Assembly: GCA_964596105.1 (NCBI GenBank)
Contig: CAZQRT010000003.1
Location: forward strand, 1-40,544
Reading direction: 5' to 3'
Length of the DNA stretch: 40,544 bases
Source: CAJUOR01 sp964596105
GTDB taxonomy: Bacteria > Bacillota_I > Bacilli_A > Erysipelotrichales > Coprobacillaceae
Made by a program: the position numbers and the translations under genes. The notes beneath the pieces were generated by a model. The model made no database searches. It saw only the letters and a program-made list of their open reading frames with translations, and was not told the origin of the DNA. Shown in pieces: positions 32,012-40,121 of this stretch; within the stretch, counting starts at the first letter, position 1; each line of letters starts with the position of its first letter.

Positions 32012-32040
32012 TTGCGCTTTTTTCCTGTCATTACTATAAT
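32012..32040 (+). promoter_or_regulatory. Sigma-A promoter of SNF2 helicase gene
   Basis: TTGCGC, 17-bp spacer, perfect TATAAT, starting directly after the yebC terminator. The leader (about 55 bp) contains the palindrome TGGCCTGGCCA at 32051-32061. Confidence 0.75.
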
Positions 32041-32102
32041 AGAAAAAGAATGGCCTGGCCAAAAACAGAAAAGGGCTTTGTTTAGAAGAAGGAGGGTTCA
32101 AG

Positions 32103-35100
32103 ATGCGCATATCCGACAGTGAGATACGCAAGTTAGCCGCCAACGCTGCCGCTTATCAGCAAGGCATGCTGCTTGCCAAACGCAAAGGGGCGATCTCCAT
32201 CTCCTATAACCGGTCGCTGAACACCTATTTCGCGATTGTCATCGATTCCGATGAAGTATGCGAGGTGCGGATCAGCTTTGATGAAAACAATCAGATCAAA
32301 TATGTTCAGTGCGACTGTGCCCTCCATGCCAGCAAGAATGTGACGTGCCGCCATATCATCGCGGTGCTGATCTATATTAATGACAACTTGAATCACAAAA
32401 AAGAGGAAAGGATCGCCGTCGCCAATCAGTACGCGGCCGATATCATTCTCGATGGAACAAAACAGCTGCACACCGCGCAAAGCGAAAAAAGCCGCGTCCG
32501 CGTCCAGCTGTATATCGAACCGCAAAGATACAGCCGCCAGAAGCTGCACTGGGTTTATTTTAAAATCGGCATCGACAAGATGTACGTATTAAAAAACCTG
32601 GAAGATCTCATGGACGCCATCGCCAGTCATGGCGATTTAACTTACGGCATCAACTTCACCTACAGCAGCGATCTTCATACGTTTGAACCCCCTTTTCTCA
32701 AAACCCTGGAGCAGCTCAGCCGCCTGAGAGAATTTGAGGAGGCGCAGTATACCCGGATCTTTGACGGCCGCTACATCACCCTGACAGACCAGGAGTTCCA
32801 TATCCTCTTAACAGCCTGGATGGGACAGAAGGTTCACTACGGCCGCGTCATCGAGGCCGAAGTCACCGATGAGAGGCTGCCGGATCTCATTGATTTAAAA
32901 CTCGAAAACAATGCCATTGTCTGCGATTTAACAAGGCTCGCCGATATCGTGTCATTAAGCGGCAGCGATGATGTCCTGCTCGATCAGGAGAATGGCCTGT
33001 TGTATTTACTGGATGAGAAGAGCGCCGCCCGCTGGCATCCTTATCTGGAGTCACTGCGCTACGACGCCCGCACGGTGGTTTTTGATCAGGAGCAGAAGAT
33101 CAGTTTTCTGACCAGTGTCATCCCGACCCTGGAAACCATGATCACGGTCCCCGAGGAAATTCGCCAGCTGTATATCAAAGGCCATTTAAAAGCCAAATTT
33201 TATCTCGACCGCGATGATGAGAAAATCACCGTCAAACCCTTGTTCTCTTATGACAATTTCTCCTTTTTTCCGTATGACCAGGTCACCCTGCCCTTAAGCG
33301 ACGGCCGGCTCGTCTTGCGCGATTTAGCGAAAGAAGAAGAAATATTAAAAATCCTGGAAAAGACTCCTTTCGAGTTTGATCAGGATGTACTGTACTGTGA
33401 TGATGATGAAGCGATTTCCCGCTTTGTTTTCAATTATATGCCGCGCCTGCAAAACCTCGCGGAGATTTACTATACGAAGGAATTCGAAAAAATCATCCGC
33501 AAACGGACGATTTATCCGGCCCATGTGAATCTCTCCGGCTCCGGCAATCTGCTCGATGTCGATCTTGATCTGGAGGAGCTCAATTATCCGGAATTTAAAA
33601 AGATCCTCGAAAGCTACCGCCTGGGTGAAGCTTATCACCGCCTGAAGGACGGCTCTTATCTAGAGCTGACGGACCGCAAAACCAGACGCATCCTGCAGAT
33701 GGCTGATGATTTGAACATCGAGAAATCACAGCTGAAAAACGGCCATCTGTATCTGCCGGTCAGCCGCGCTTTCTACTTCCACGACCGCTTCGGCGACGAG
33801 ATGCAGGAGGATGCCGCCTTTGAGAATTTCATCTCCCGCTTTGAAAGCCAGACGGAAAAAGCGGATGTTCCCGAACATTTAAAGGGCATCCTGCGCGATT
33901 ACCAGATCACCGGGTACCAGTGGCTGGTCAGTCTCGCCCACTACCGTCTGGGCGGCATTCTGGCCGATGATATGGGTCTGGGAAAAACTTTGCAGACCAT
34001 CGCTTATCTGCTTTACGCTTTAAAAAACAGTTCCGGCCGGCATTTAATTGTCGCGCCGACTTCTCTGGTCATGAACTGGATCGAGGAGATCCAGCGCTTC
34101 GCGCCCGCCATCAGGGCGGTGCCCGTGGTTGGCAATCAAGTCACCCGCAACGCGATTTTAGAGAACAGGGAAAACGTGGATGTCTGGGTCACGAGCTACC
34201 CGCTTTTGCGCCATGACATCGATCAGTATGAACAGATGGACTTTGAGACCTGCGTCCTCGATGAGGCGCAGTATATCAAAAACGCCCGCTCTTTGAATGC
34301 CAAGGCGGCGAAAAGGATTCATGCCCGCACCCGTTTTGCCCTGACCGGCACGCCGATCGAAAACGCCCTGAGTGAATTATGGTCGATCTTTGATTTTATC
34401 CTGCCCGGCTACTTCTCGAATTATCATCATTTCCGCAACAAGTATGAACTGCCGATTGTCAAAGACGAGGATGAAGCGACCGCGGCCATGCTTAAAAAGC
34501 AGATCGAGCCGTTTATCCTGCGCCGTTTAAAGGATGATGTCTTAAAGGAGCTGCCGGAAAAGATCGAAACCGATCTGCCGGTGACGATGACGCAGCGCCA
34601 GAGCGAAATCTATTACTCATATCTGAAGGAAGCTTTGGCCCGGGTCCAGAAGCAGCAGATCGCGGACAAAAACACCCGCTTCGTGATCCTGGCCGCTTTG
34701 ACAAGACTGCGCATGATCTGCAATCATCCCCGCCTGTTCGTCAAAGAATATACCGGGCAGAGCGCCAAGATCATCGCCTTGAATGAGCTTTTGCGCCAGG
34801 CGATCGACAGCCACCGCCAGGTTCTGGTCTTCTCGCAGTTCACTTCGATGCTCGCCGTGATCAGCGAGGAGCTGGAAAAGCAGAGCATCAGCTTCTTCTA
34901 TCTGGATGGCGGCACCAAGCCGGCCGAGCGCCAGACGCTTGTCAAGCGCTTCAATAACGGCGAACGCCCGGTCTTTCTGATCTCTTTGAAAGCGGGCGGC
35001 ACGGGACTGAACTTAACCGGCGCGGATATGGTCATTCATGTTGATCCGTGGTGGAATCCGGCGGTTGAGGATCAGGCGACCGACCGCGCCTACCGCATCG

Positions 35101-35288
35101 GCCAGAATCACAAGGTTCAGGTGATTAAACTGACGACCCGGCATTCGATCGAGGAAAAAATCGCGGAATTAAAAAAGCGCAAAAAAGATCTCGTTGACAG
35201 CATGATCCATCCCGGCGAGAGCTTTCTCGATCATTTGAGTGAGAAGGAAATCGTGGATTTGTTCACCATGGATACCGAGGTATATTAA
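32103..35288 (+). CDS. SWIM zinc-finger SNF2/HepA-type helicase
   Basis: A 1061-residue superfamily 2 ATPase of the SNF2/RapA type. The N-terminus carries a SWIM zinc finger, CDC...TCRH (Cys70, Cys72, Cys82, His84). A long non-conserved region (about 100-590) follows, corresponding to the SNF2-associated bacterial domain. The ATPase core begins near 590: LADDMGLGKTLQT (Walker A, about 620), VLDEAQYIKN (DEAQ, about 718), and LTGTPIENALSELWS. The helicase C-terminal half has VFSQFTSML, LKAGGTGLNLTGADMVIHVDPWWNPAVEDQATDRAYRIGQ in part. AAGGAGG stands 6 bases before the ATG. These proteins are common in Bacillota; their role, perhaps DNA or RNA-polymerase remodelling, is not settled. Own promoter and shared terminator, so monocistronic. 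Confidence 0.95.
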   Translation: MRISDSEIRKLAANAAAYQQGMLLAKRKGAISISYNRSLNTYFAIVIDSDEVCEVRISFDENNQIKYVQCDCALHASKNVTCRHIIAVLIYINDNLNHKKEERIAVANQYAADIILDGTKQLHTAQSEKSRVRVQLYIEPQRYSRQKLHWVYFKIGIDKMYVLKNLEDLMDAIASHGDLTYGINFTYSSDLHTFEPPFLKTLEQLSRLREFEEAQYTRIFDGRYITLTDQEFHILLTAWMGQKVHYGRVIEAEVTDERLPDLIDLKLENNAIVCDLTRLADIVSLSGSDDVLLDQENGLLYLLDEKSAARWHPYLESLRYDARTVVFDQEQKISFLTSVIPTLETMITVPEEIRQLYIKGHLKAKFYLDRDDEKITVKPLFSYDNFSFFPYDQVTLPLSDGRLVLRDLAKEEEILKILEKTPFEFDQDVLYCDDDEAISRFVFNYMPRLQNLAEIYYTKEFEKIIRKRTIYPAHVNLSGSGNLLDVDLDLEELNYPEFKKILESYRLGEAYHRLKDGSYLELTDRKTRRILQMADDLNIEKSQLKNGHLYLPVSRAFYFHDRFGDEMQEDAAFENFISRFESQTEKADVPEHLKGILRDYQITGYQWLVSLAHYRLGGILADDMGLGKTLQTIAYLLYALKNSSGRHLIVAPTSLVMNWIEEIQRFAPAIRAVPVVGNQVTRNAILENRENVDVWVTSYPLLRHDIDQYEQMDFETCVLDEAQYIKNARSLNAKAAKRIHARTRFALTGTPIENALSELWSIFDFILPGYFSNYHHFRNKYELPIVKDEDEATAAMLKKQIEPFILRRLKDDVLKELPEKIETDLPVTMTQRQSEIYYSYLKEALARVQKQQIADKNTRFVILAALTRLRMICNHPRLFVKEYTGQSAKIIALNELLRQAIDSHRQVLVFSQFTSMLAVISEELEKQSISFFYLDGGTKPAERQTLVKRFNNGERPVFLISLKAGGTGLNLTGADMVIHVDPWWNPAVEDQATDRAYRIGQNHKVQVIKLTTRHSIEEKIAELKKRKKDLVDSMIHPGESFLDHLSEKEIVDLFTMDTEVY

Positions 35289-35315
35289 AAGGACCGCTAA
35301 TCGCGATCCTTTTTT
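35287..35315. terminator. Bidirectional terminator between SNF2 helicase and malic enzyme
   Basis: AAAAGGA-C-CGC-TAATC-GCG-A-TCCTTTT with T-runs on both strands. The stem uses the last two bases of the helicase stop codon and its centre holds the malic enzyme stop codon, so two convergent genes share one 29-bp element. Confidence 0.85.
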
Positions 35316-36481
35316 GCGACTCCGGTTTTTATGGCCGCCGCGCTGACTGCTTTAGCGACAGCCGGCACGACACGCTCGTCAAAGGCCGAAGGGATAATAT
35401 AATCTTCACACAGCTTTTCATCAGGCACTAGTGAGGCGATGCCGTAAGCCGCGGCGACTTTCATCTCTTCGTTGATTTTAGCGGCATGAACATCTAAAGC
35501 GCCGCGAAACAGACCCGGGAATGCTAAAACGTTGTTGATCTGGTTAGGGTAATCGCTGCGCCCGGTACCGATCACGCGGGCATGGCCGGCTTTGGCGTCT
35601 TCATAGCTGATTTCCGGTTCCGGGTTAGCCAGGGCAAACACGATGGCGTCTTTTTTCATTCCCGCCACCATGTCTGAAGTCAACAGATTCGGGGCGCTGA
35701 CGCCGATGAACACATCAGCCTGCTTTAAAGCTTCTTTTAAACTCAGGCGCTGCCGTTTTAAGTTCGTGATCCCGGCCAGTTCTCTGGTGAGAAAATCGTA
35801 CTGCTCGATATCATCTTTCGTGACAATGCCGTGAATGTTGAAGCCTAAAATATCTTTGACCCCGTACTGTAAAAGGATATGAATAATGGAGCTTCCCGCG
35901 GCGCCGGTGCCGCTGACGACGACACATATGTCTTCTGGTTTTTTATGAACGATCTTTAAGGCGTTGATCAGCCCCGCCAGAACGACGATCGCGGTGCCGT
36001 GCTGATCATCATGAAACACGGGGATATCGAGGGTTTCTTTGAGCGTTCTTTCGATCTGGACACAGCGCGGCGCGCTGATGTCTTCCAGGTTGATGCCGCC
36101 AAAGGTGGGCGCGACAGCCTGGCAGATACGGATGATCTCCTCAGGATCGTTCGTGTTTAAACAAAGCGGGACAGCGTCAATATCGGCGAACTTTTTAAAC
36201 AGGGCCGCTTTTCCTTCCATGACCGGCAAAGCGGCGTCGGGGCCGATATTTCCCAGCCCCAGCACGGCGCTGCCGTCGGTAATGACGGCCACGCTGTTTC
36301 CTTTCCAGGTATACGTATAACTCTGGCTTTTGTCAGCGGCGATGGCCCGGCAAGGTTCCGCCACGCCCGGGGTATAGGCCACGGCCAGATCATCGCGGTT
36401 ATTGAGCGGCATTTTTAAAGCGGTGGAGATTTTCCCGTGACTGGCGGCGTGGGCTTTGAGTGATTTTTCATAAATATCCAT
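35297..36481 (-). CDS. NAD(P)-dependent malic enzyme
   Basis: Oxidatively decarboxylates malate to pyruvate. The short bacterial form (394 residues) has the malic domain with VAYTPGVAEPC (catalytic Tyr36), EGKAALFKKFADIDAVPLCL in part (Lys91), INLEDISAPRC and FHDDQHGTAIVVLAG, then an NAD(P)-binding Rossmann fold VVSGTGAAGSSI. Cofactor choice cannot be read with confidence. The ATG lies 1 bp after the stop of the HAD-ManA gene; the final Gly-Gly codons of that gene form its AGGAGG site, so the two are tightly coupled. It ends at the bidirectional terminator. Confidence 0.93.
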   Translation of the reverse strand: MDIYEKSLKAHAASHGKISTALKMPLNNRDDLAVAYTPGVAEPCRAIAADKSQSYTYTWKGNSVAVITDGSAVLGLGNIGPDAALPVMEGKAALFKKFADIDAVPLCLNTNDPEEIIRICQAVAPTFGGINLEDISAPRCVQIERTLKETLDIPVFHDDQHGTAIVVLAGLINALKIVHKKPEDICVVVSGTGAAGSSIIHILLQYGVKDILGFNIHGIVTKDDIEQYDFLTRELAGITNLKRQRLSLKEALKQADVFIGVSAPNLLTSDMVAGMKKDAIVFALANPEPEISYEDAKAGHARVIGTGRSDYPNQINNVLAFPGLFRGALDVHAAKINEEMKVAAAYGIASLVPDEKLCEDYIIPSAFDERVVPAVAKAVSAAAIKTGVAKKDRD

Positions 36482-36482
36482 A

Positions 36483-38039
36483 TTAAGATCCTCCTGTTGC
36501 TGACTGAATGATCTCGGCGTGACCGGTCAGGGTCGCCTCTTTTAACAGGGCGCTCAGTAAAATCGTCTCGCCGCGGTTGATTGTCAGGTTGTTGATATCA
36601 AAGCTTCCTTCTAAAACGCTGATGACGGTAAAGCGGTTTTCGCTGATAAAATGATACGTGCCGTGAAGGCTGATTCTTTTCACGGTAAAGCGGTCTTCAG
36701 CCTGATAGGTGGTGGTATCTTCGCTGACGGTTTTTTTGACTTGGGGTTCTTGAAAAGGGAACGTGATGACGTCGAGTGCTTTATCGATATGCAAAGGGCG
36801 TTTCTGCCCCTGGTCGTCCACGCGGTCATAATCATAAAGGCGGTAAGTGATATCGCTTGTTTCCTGAATTTCGTAGATGACGGTGCCGGCTTCAATCGCG
36901 TGCACGGTGCCGGAGGGGACATAATAAAATTCCCCGGGGTGGATGGGAATTTCCCGTAACCTGGACGGCAGCTGGTGCCGGGTGATGGCATCAGCCATGT
37001 CGGTCCGGCTGTTTGCGGTATGGCCGAGTAACAGTTTGGTGCCCGGACTGGCTTTTACGATGTACCAGCACTCATTTTTGCCGTGGCCGTGCTCCACTTT
37101 TTGGGCATAGTCTTCATTGGGATGAACCTGCACGCTTAAATTCTCATGGGCATCGATCCACTTGATCAATAGCGGAAAGTCCTCGTTGCCGGGGGTATTG
37201 AAATAGGCAGGGTACACGGCGTAAAGCCAGGACAGGGTTTTGTTTTGAAACAGGCCGGATTTGATGGTAGTCTCCCCGTTAGGGTGCGCGGAAACGCACC
37301 ACGCCTCGCCGGTTTTTTCATAGGGCGGCGTCATGCCGAGTTCTTTTAAGCGCTGGCCGCCCCAGACGGTTTTTTTGTAGACCGGATCAAACCGCAGGAT
37401 GAGTGACTCCCGCATGGTTTCCGCGATGACTTCTGTTAAATGTTCTGGACTGTTCGCGATCTTTTTCGCCCCGGCATTTTTGAGTTCGGTCTGATCGCGG
37501 TTGCCCCAGGTGACGCCGATATTATAAAAACCTAAATTGCTTCCGGTATACATGTCGACGTCGCTGTCGCCGACCATGATGCCGATGGTATTTTGATAAT
37601 CGAGCATCGTCGCGAGGCCCGCGGGATCCGGTTTAATCGGGACTCCTTCTTTCTGGCCGGTGATGAGATCAAAGTCGTCGCCGTAAAGGTGGCGGACGAT
37701 TTTTTTGGCGAGATGATCAGGCTTGTTTGTGTATACCGCGAGATGAAAGCCCCGCGTTTTTAACTGGTGAATGGCTTCCGGCATGCCGGGATAAGCATTC
37801 GTGTCACGCAGGCAGTTTTTTTCATATTCGGCGTCGAAGATAGCGCGGGCCTGTTCGTAGCAGTCTTGATCGCCGATCGCCCGCATGACGAGATTCTTCA
37901 CGCCGTTGCCGATAAAATAGCGGTATTCATCCAGGGTGTGACCGGGCAGATGGCAGTCTTTGAGGGCTTTCTCGCAGGCTGATGCCAGATCCTTTAAGGT
38001 ATCGGCCAGGGTCCCGTCGAGGTCAAACACGATCCACAT
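36483..38039 (-). CDS. Fusion: HAD phosphatase plus class I mannose-6-phosphate isomerase
   Basis: A 518-residue protein with two enzymes. Residues 1-205 form a Gph-like HAD phosphatase: FDLDGTLAD (Asp6, Asp8), VYTNKP (motif II), IKPDPA (Lys136) and GDSDVDM (motif IV), with a helical cap. Residues about 210-518 form a phosphomannose isomerase (ManA): KKTVWGGQRL, WIDAHENLSVQVHPNEDYA with Gln304 and His306, GKNECWYI with Glu323, YYVPSGTVHA with His380, and TYRLYDYDR with the catalytic Arg400. The metal ligands are complete. Met210 (MRESLILRFDPVYKKTVWGG) resembles a stand-alone ManA start, so the gene may be a recent in-frame fusion; GCGGAA before it is a weak Shine-Dalgarno site. AAGGAA lies before the first ATG. 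Predicted to convert mannose-6-P to fructose-6-P with an attached phosphatase of unknown substrate. Confidence 0.9.
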   Translation of the reverse strand: MWIVFDLDGTLADTLKDLASACEKALKDCHLPGHTLDEYRYFIGNGVKNLVMRAIGDQDCYEQARAIFDAEYEKNCLRDTNAYPGMPEAIHQLKTRGFHLAVYTNKPDHLAKKIVRHLYGDDFDLITGQKEGVPIKPDPAGLATMLDYQNTIGIMVGDSDVDMYTGSNLGFYNIGVTWGNRDQTELKNAGAKKIANSPEHLTEVIAETMRESLILRFDPVYKKTVWGGQRLKELGMTPPYEKTGEAWCVSAHPNGETTIKSGLFQNKTLSWLYAVYPAYFNTPGNEDFPLLIKWIDAHENLSVQVHPNEDYAQKVEHGHGKNECWYIVKASPGTKLLLGHTANSRTDMADAITRHQLPSRLREIPIHPGEFYYVPSGTVHAIEAGTVIYEIQETSDITYRLYDYDRVDDQGQKRPLHIDKALDVITFPFQEPQVKKTVSEDTTTYQAEDRFTVKRISLHGTYHFISENRFTVISVLEGSFDINNLTINRGETILLSALLKEATLTGHAEIIQSATGGS

Positions 38040-38094
38040 GCCTGTATTCCTTCTTTCTGATTTAATATTTTAAAAAAGAGCTGTCTGAACAGAT

Positions 38095-38116
38095 AAAAGA
38101 GGCCGCAGCCCCTTTT
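38095..38116 (-). terminator. Rho-independent terminator after darA
   Basis: Minus strand AAAAGGGGC-TGCG-GCCTCTTTT, a 9-bp stem with one G-U pair. The stem overlaps the darA stop codon by two bases. A second small hairpin (CTGT-TCAG-ACAG) with six T follows at about 38075-38090. Confidence 0.8.
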
Positions 38117-38441
38117 AGCATTTGATAAACTGATCGATCGGCAAAACGAAGATCGTCGCTCCGCCTACCAGAACATCCACCATCGTCGGAGTGTACATCT
38201 CCCCCATCTCGGTACGGGCGATGCTCGGTTCTTTTTCCACGCGCTTGCGGGCATTGGCTTTAATGATGGATACGCATGGCTCGACCCGGTCATCATCGGT
38301 ACCGACGAGGAAGGTGGTATTGCCTTTTTTCAAAAATCCTCCCGTGCTTGAAAGTTTGGTAACATAGTAGCCGTTTTCTGTCAAGGCTGAGGCGACCGCT
38401 GAACTGTCGTCGCTGTTGATAATACCAATTACAAGTTTCAT
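38115..38441 (-). CDS. darA: Cyclic-di-AMP receptor, DarA/PstA type (DUF970)
   Basis: Trimeric P-II-like protein that binds c-di-AMP; downstream partners are not well known. At 108 residues the sequence shows the family blocks MKLVIGIINSDDSSAVASALTENG (in part), YYVTKLSSTGGFLKKGNTTFLVG, and GGATIFVLPIDQF near the end. The b-loop segment (about 60-90) is present, with KRVEKEPS. GGAGTGG and a TAAAAT -10-like box lie upstream. Monocistronic, ending in its own terminator before HAD-ManA. It adds to KtrA as a second c-di-AMP-related gene. Confidence 0.95.
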   Translation of the reverse strand: MKLVIGIINSDDSSAVASALTENGYYVTKLSSTGGFLKKGNTTFLVGTDDDRVEPCVSIIKANARKRVEKEPSIARTEMGEMYTPTMVDVLVGGATIFVLPIDQFIKC

Positions 38442-38470
38442 AGAACCACTCCTTCCGCTTTTATTTTACC

Positions 38471-38484
38471 ATATCCCCGGATAT
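38471..38484. repeat. 14-bp palindrome in the darA-mrp divergent region
   Basis: ATATCC-CC-GGATAT. It lies just upstream of the darA -10-like TAAAAT (minus strand) in the 121-bp gap between darA and the mrp start, so it could be an operator; the short length makes chance possible. Confidence 0.4.
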
Positions 38485-38511
38485 CGTGATACTTTTTTCG
38501 ATGCTTATTTT

Positions 38512-38540
38512 TTGCCTGACGGCCATAATTGCGCTATGAT
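38512..38540 (+). promoter_or_regulatory. Sigma-A promoter of mrp
   Basis: TTGCCT, 17-bp spacer, TATGAT, 22 bp before the mrp ATG at 38563. Confidence 0.65.
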
Positions 38541-38562
38541 AATCAAAAGGAAGGAAGATATT

Positions 38563-39402
38563 ATGTCAGAATCATGCAGTAATAATGAATGCGGAACCAT
38601 GGAGAAGTGCGAGGGCTGTCCCAGTAATGCCAAAGGGGGCATGCTGAAGGCGACGCACCCGAAAAATAGAATCCGCCATGTGATCGGTGTGGTCAGCGGC
38701 AAAGGCGGAGTGGGAAAATCCTCGGTCACGTCGCTGCTGGCTTGCGCGGCCAGAAGCAGAGGGCTGAGTGTGGGGATTCTGGATGCCGATCTAACCGGTC
38801 CTTCGATCCCCAAGGCTTTTGGTTTAAATGAGCAGGCTTACGGTGTTGAGGATGGTATTTTACCGGTGGAGACAAAGACGGGTATCAAGGTTATGTCCAT
38901 TAATTTGTTACTGGAAAATCCTAATCAGCCGGTCATCTGGCGCGGTCCGATCTTGGCGGGGATGGTCACTCAGTTCTGGACCGATGTCATCTGGGGTGAT
39001 CTCGACTATCTGTTTGTCGATATGCCGCCGGGCACCGGCGACATCCCGTTGACAATATTCCAGTCGCTGCCTTTAACCGGTATTGTCGTGGTCACCGCCG
39101 CCCAGGATCTGGTCGCGATGATCGTGGAAAAGGCGATGTCTATGGCCGCTCAGATGAACATTCCGATTCTCGGTTTAATCGAGAATATGAGCTACTTTAT
39201 CTGTCCCAACTGCCATCAGAAACATGAGATATTTGGTCCCAGCAAGACGCAGGCCATCGCCGACGCCCATGGTGTCCCGGTGCTGGCCAGACTGCCGTTA
39301 GACGCCAGTATTGCCGCCGCCTGTGATGAGGGGGCTATTGAGGACGCGGATCATCAATTATTGTCTGAGGCGTTCGATATCATCATGGAAAAGGAGATCT
39401 AG
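38563..39402 (+). CDS. mrp: Mrp/NBP35-family iron-sulfur carrier ATPase
   Basis: P-loop protein that carries or assembles Fe-S clusters (ApbC/NBP35 family). The deviant Walker A GKGGVGKSS is at 46-54, followed by ILDADLTGPSIPKAFG and FVDMPPGTGDIPLT; the cluster-binding CPNC pair lies at about 212-215. The N-terminus has four Cys (5, 10, 16, 19; CSNNECGTMEKCEGC), like the second cluster site of NBP35. The ATG at 38563 was chosen since AAGGAAGGAAG precedes it and the upstream in-frame segment runs antisense through darA's promoter; length 279. Monocistronic with a terminator that contains its stop. Confidence 0.93.
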   Translation: MSESCSNNECGTMEKCEGCPSNAKGGMLKATHPKNRIRHVIGVVSGKGGVGKSSVTSLLACAARSRGLSVGILDADLTGPSIPKAFGLNEQAYGVEDGILPVETKTGIKVMSINLLLENPNQPVIWRGPILAGMVTQFWTDVIWGDLDYLFVDMPPGTGDIPLTIFQSLPLTGIVVVTAAQDLVAMIVEKAMSMAAQMNIPILGLIENMSYFICPNCHQKHEIFGPSKTQAIADAHGVPVLARLPLDASIAAACDEGAIEDADHQLLSEAFDIIMEKEI

Positions 39403-39417
39403 ACGATCTCCTTTTTT
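39391..39417. terminator. Bidirectional terminator between mrp and vanZ-like gene
   Basis: AAGGAGATC-TAGAC-GATCTCCTT followed by TTTT on plus and TTTT on minus. The mrp stop TAG lies in the loop; the vanZ-like stop begins at the last T. Confidence 0.93.
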
Positions 39418-40025
39418 CATTTATGTTGTTGATTCATATGGAAGGCTAAAGCGATGAGCGCCCCGGCAAGGATGCCGGCAAAATTGCAAATGAGATCATC
39501 AATGTCAAAACTTCTCCCGAAAAACAGCTGCAGCACCTCAAGACATAACGGAAAGATGACGGCGGTCAGAAGGATCTGTCTTTTATTCCGGCATCCATTC
39601 AACATTACAAACAAAAAGCCGAACGGCACAAACATCAAAATATTATTGACAAGCATGGTTTTAACCCAGCTTCCTAAAGAAAGTTCCCCGTTCAGGCATT
39701 TGATCAGGGAAGGGACAAGATTGATTTCACCAAAGTGAAATATTTCTGTCTTTTCCCAGCGGCCGAGAAATATCCCGTCAAAGACATTCAGCCAGAAGTT
39801 CGCGGGTAGAACAACCAGGCTGAACAGTCCGGTCAGATAGCATACAAAAACCGTCTGCACGACTAATTCCAGCAAGGAAATTTTCCGGTTTCTTTTCTTT
39901 AAAAGGACAAAGCGAATAACAAAAAACACGATGCCCATAGCTAAAGCGGCCGGCAGGGCCTGCAGAAAGTATCCTAAAATGGACCCGCTGTTCATTTCCA
40001 TCCGGAAGAATCTGTAAATGTTCAA
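39417..40025 (-). CDS. VanZ-family membrane protein
   Basis: VanZ-like protein of 202 residues with four to five membrane helices (near 18-42, 55-75, 118-140, 148-165 and 178-196). The family motifs NNILMFVPFGFL and EVLQLFFGRSFDIDDLICNFAG are clear; the acidic cluster SFDIDDL is typical. The family is named for teicoplanin resistance but most members have no proven role. The first codon is TTG (40025) with AAAGGTG about 9 bases before it; ATGs at residues 9 and 11 are alternatives. No clear promoter was found in the 96-bp gap to the right, which otherwise holds only the inverted repeat GATTA-GCAT-TAATC (40092-40105). Confidence 0.88.
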   Translation of the reverse strand: MNIYRFFRMEMNSGSILGYFLQALPAALAMGIVFFVIRFVLLKKRNRKISLLELVVQTVFVCYLTGLFSLVVLPANFWLNVFDGIFLGRWEKTEIFHFGEINLVPSLIKCLNGELSLGSWVKTMLVNNILMFVPFGFLFVMLNGCRNKRQILLTAVIFPLCLEVLQLFFGRSFDIDDLICNFAGILAGALIALAFHMNQQHK

Positions 40026-40121
40026 ATTAGTTTACACCTTTCAATTTTGAAAATTCACAAATCATAAAATATTTAGCTTTTGTGGAATAATGATTAGCAT
40101 TAATCCGAAATCAGTCCATCC

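Noticed and set aside
38416..38562. N-terminal extension of mrp by 49 residues
   Set aside because: It would run through the darA start and the mrp promoter; the ATG at 38563 has a good ribosome binding site.
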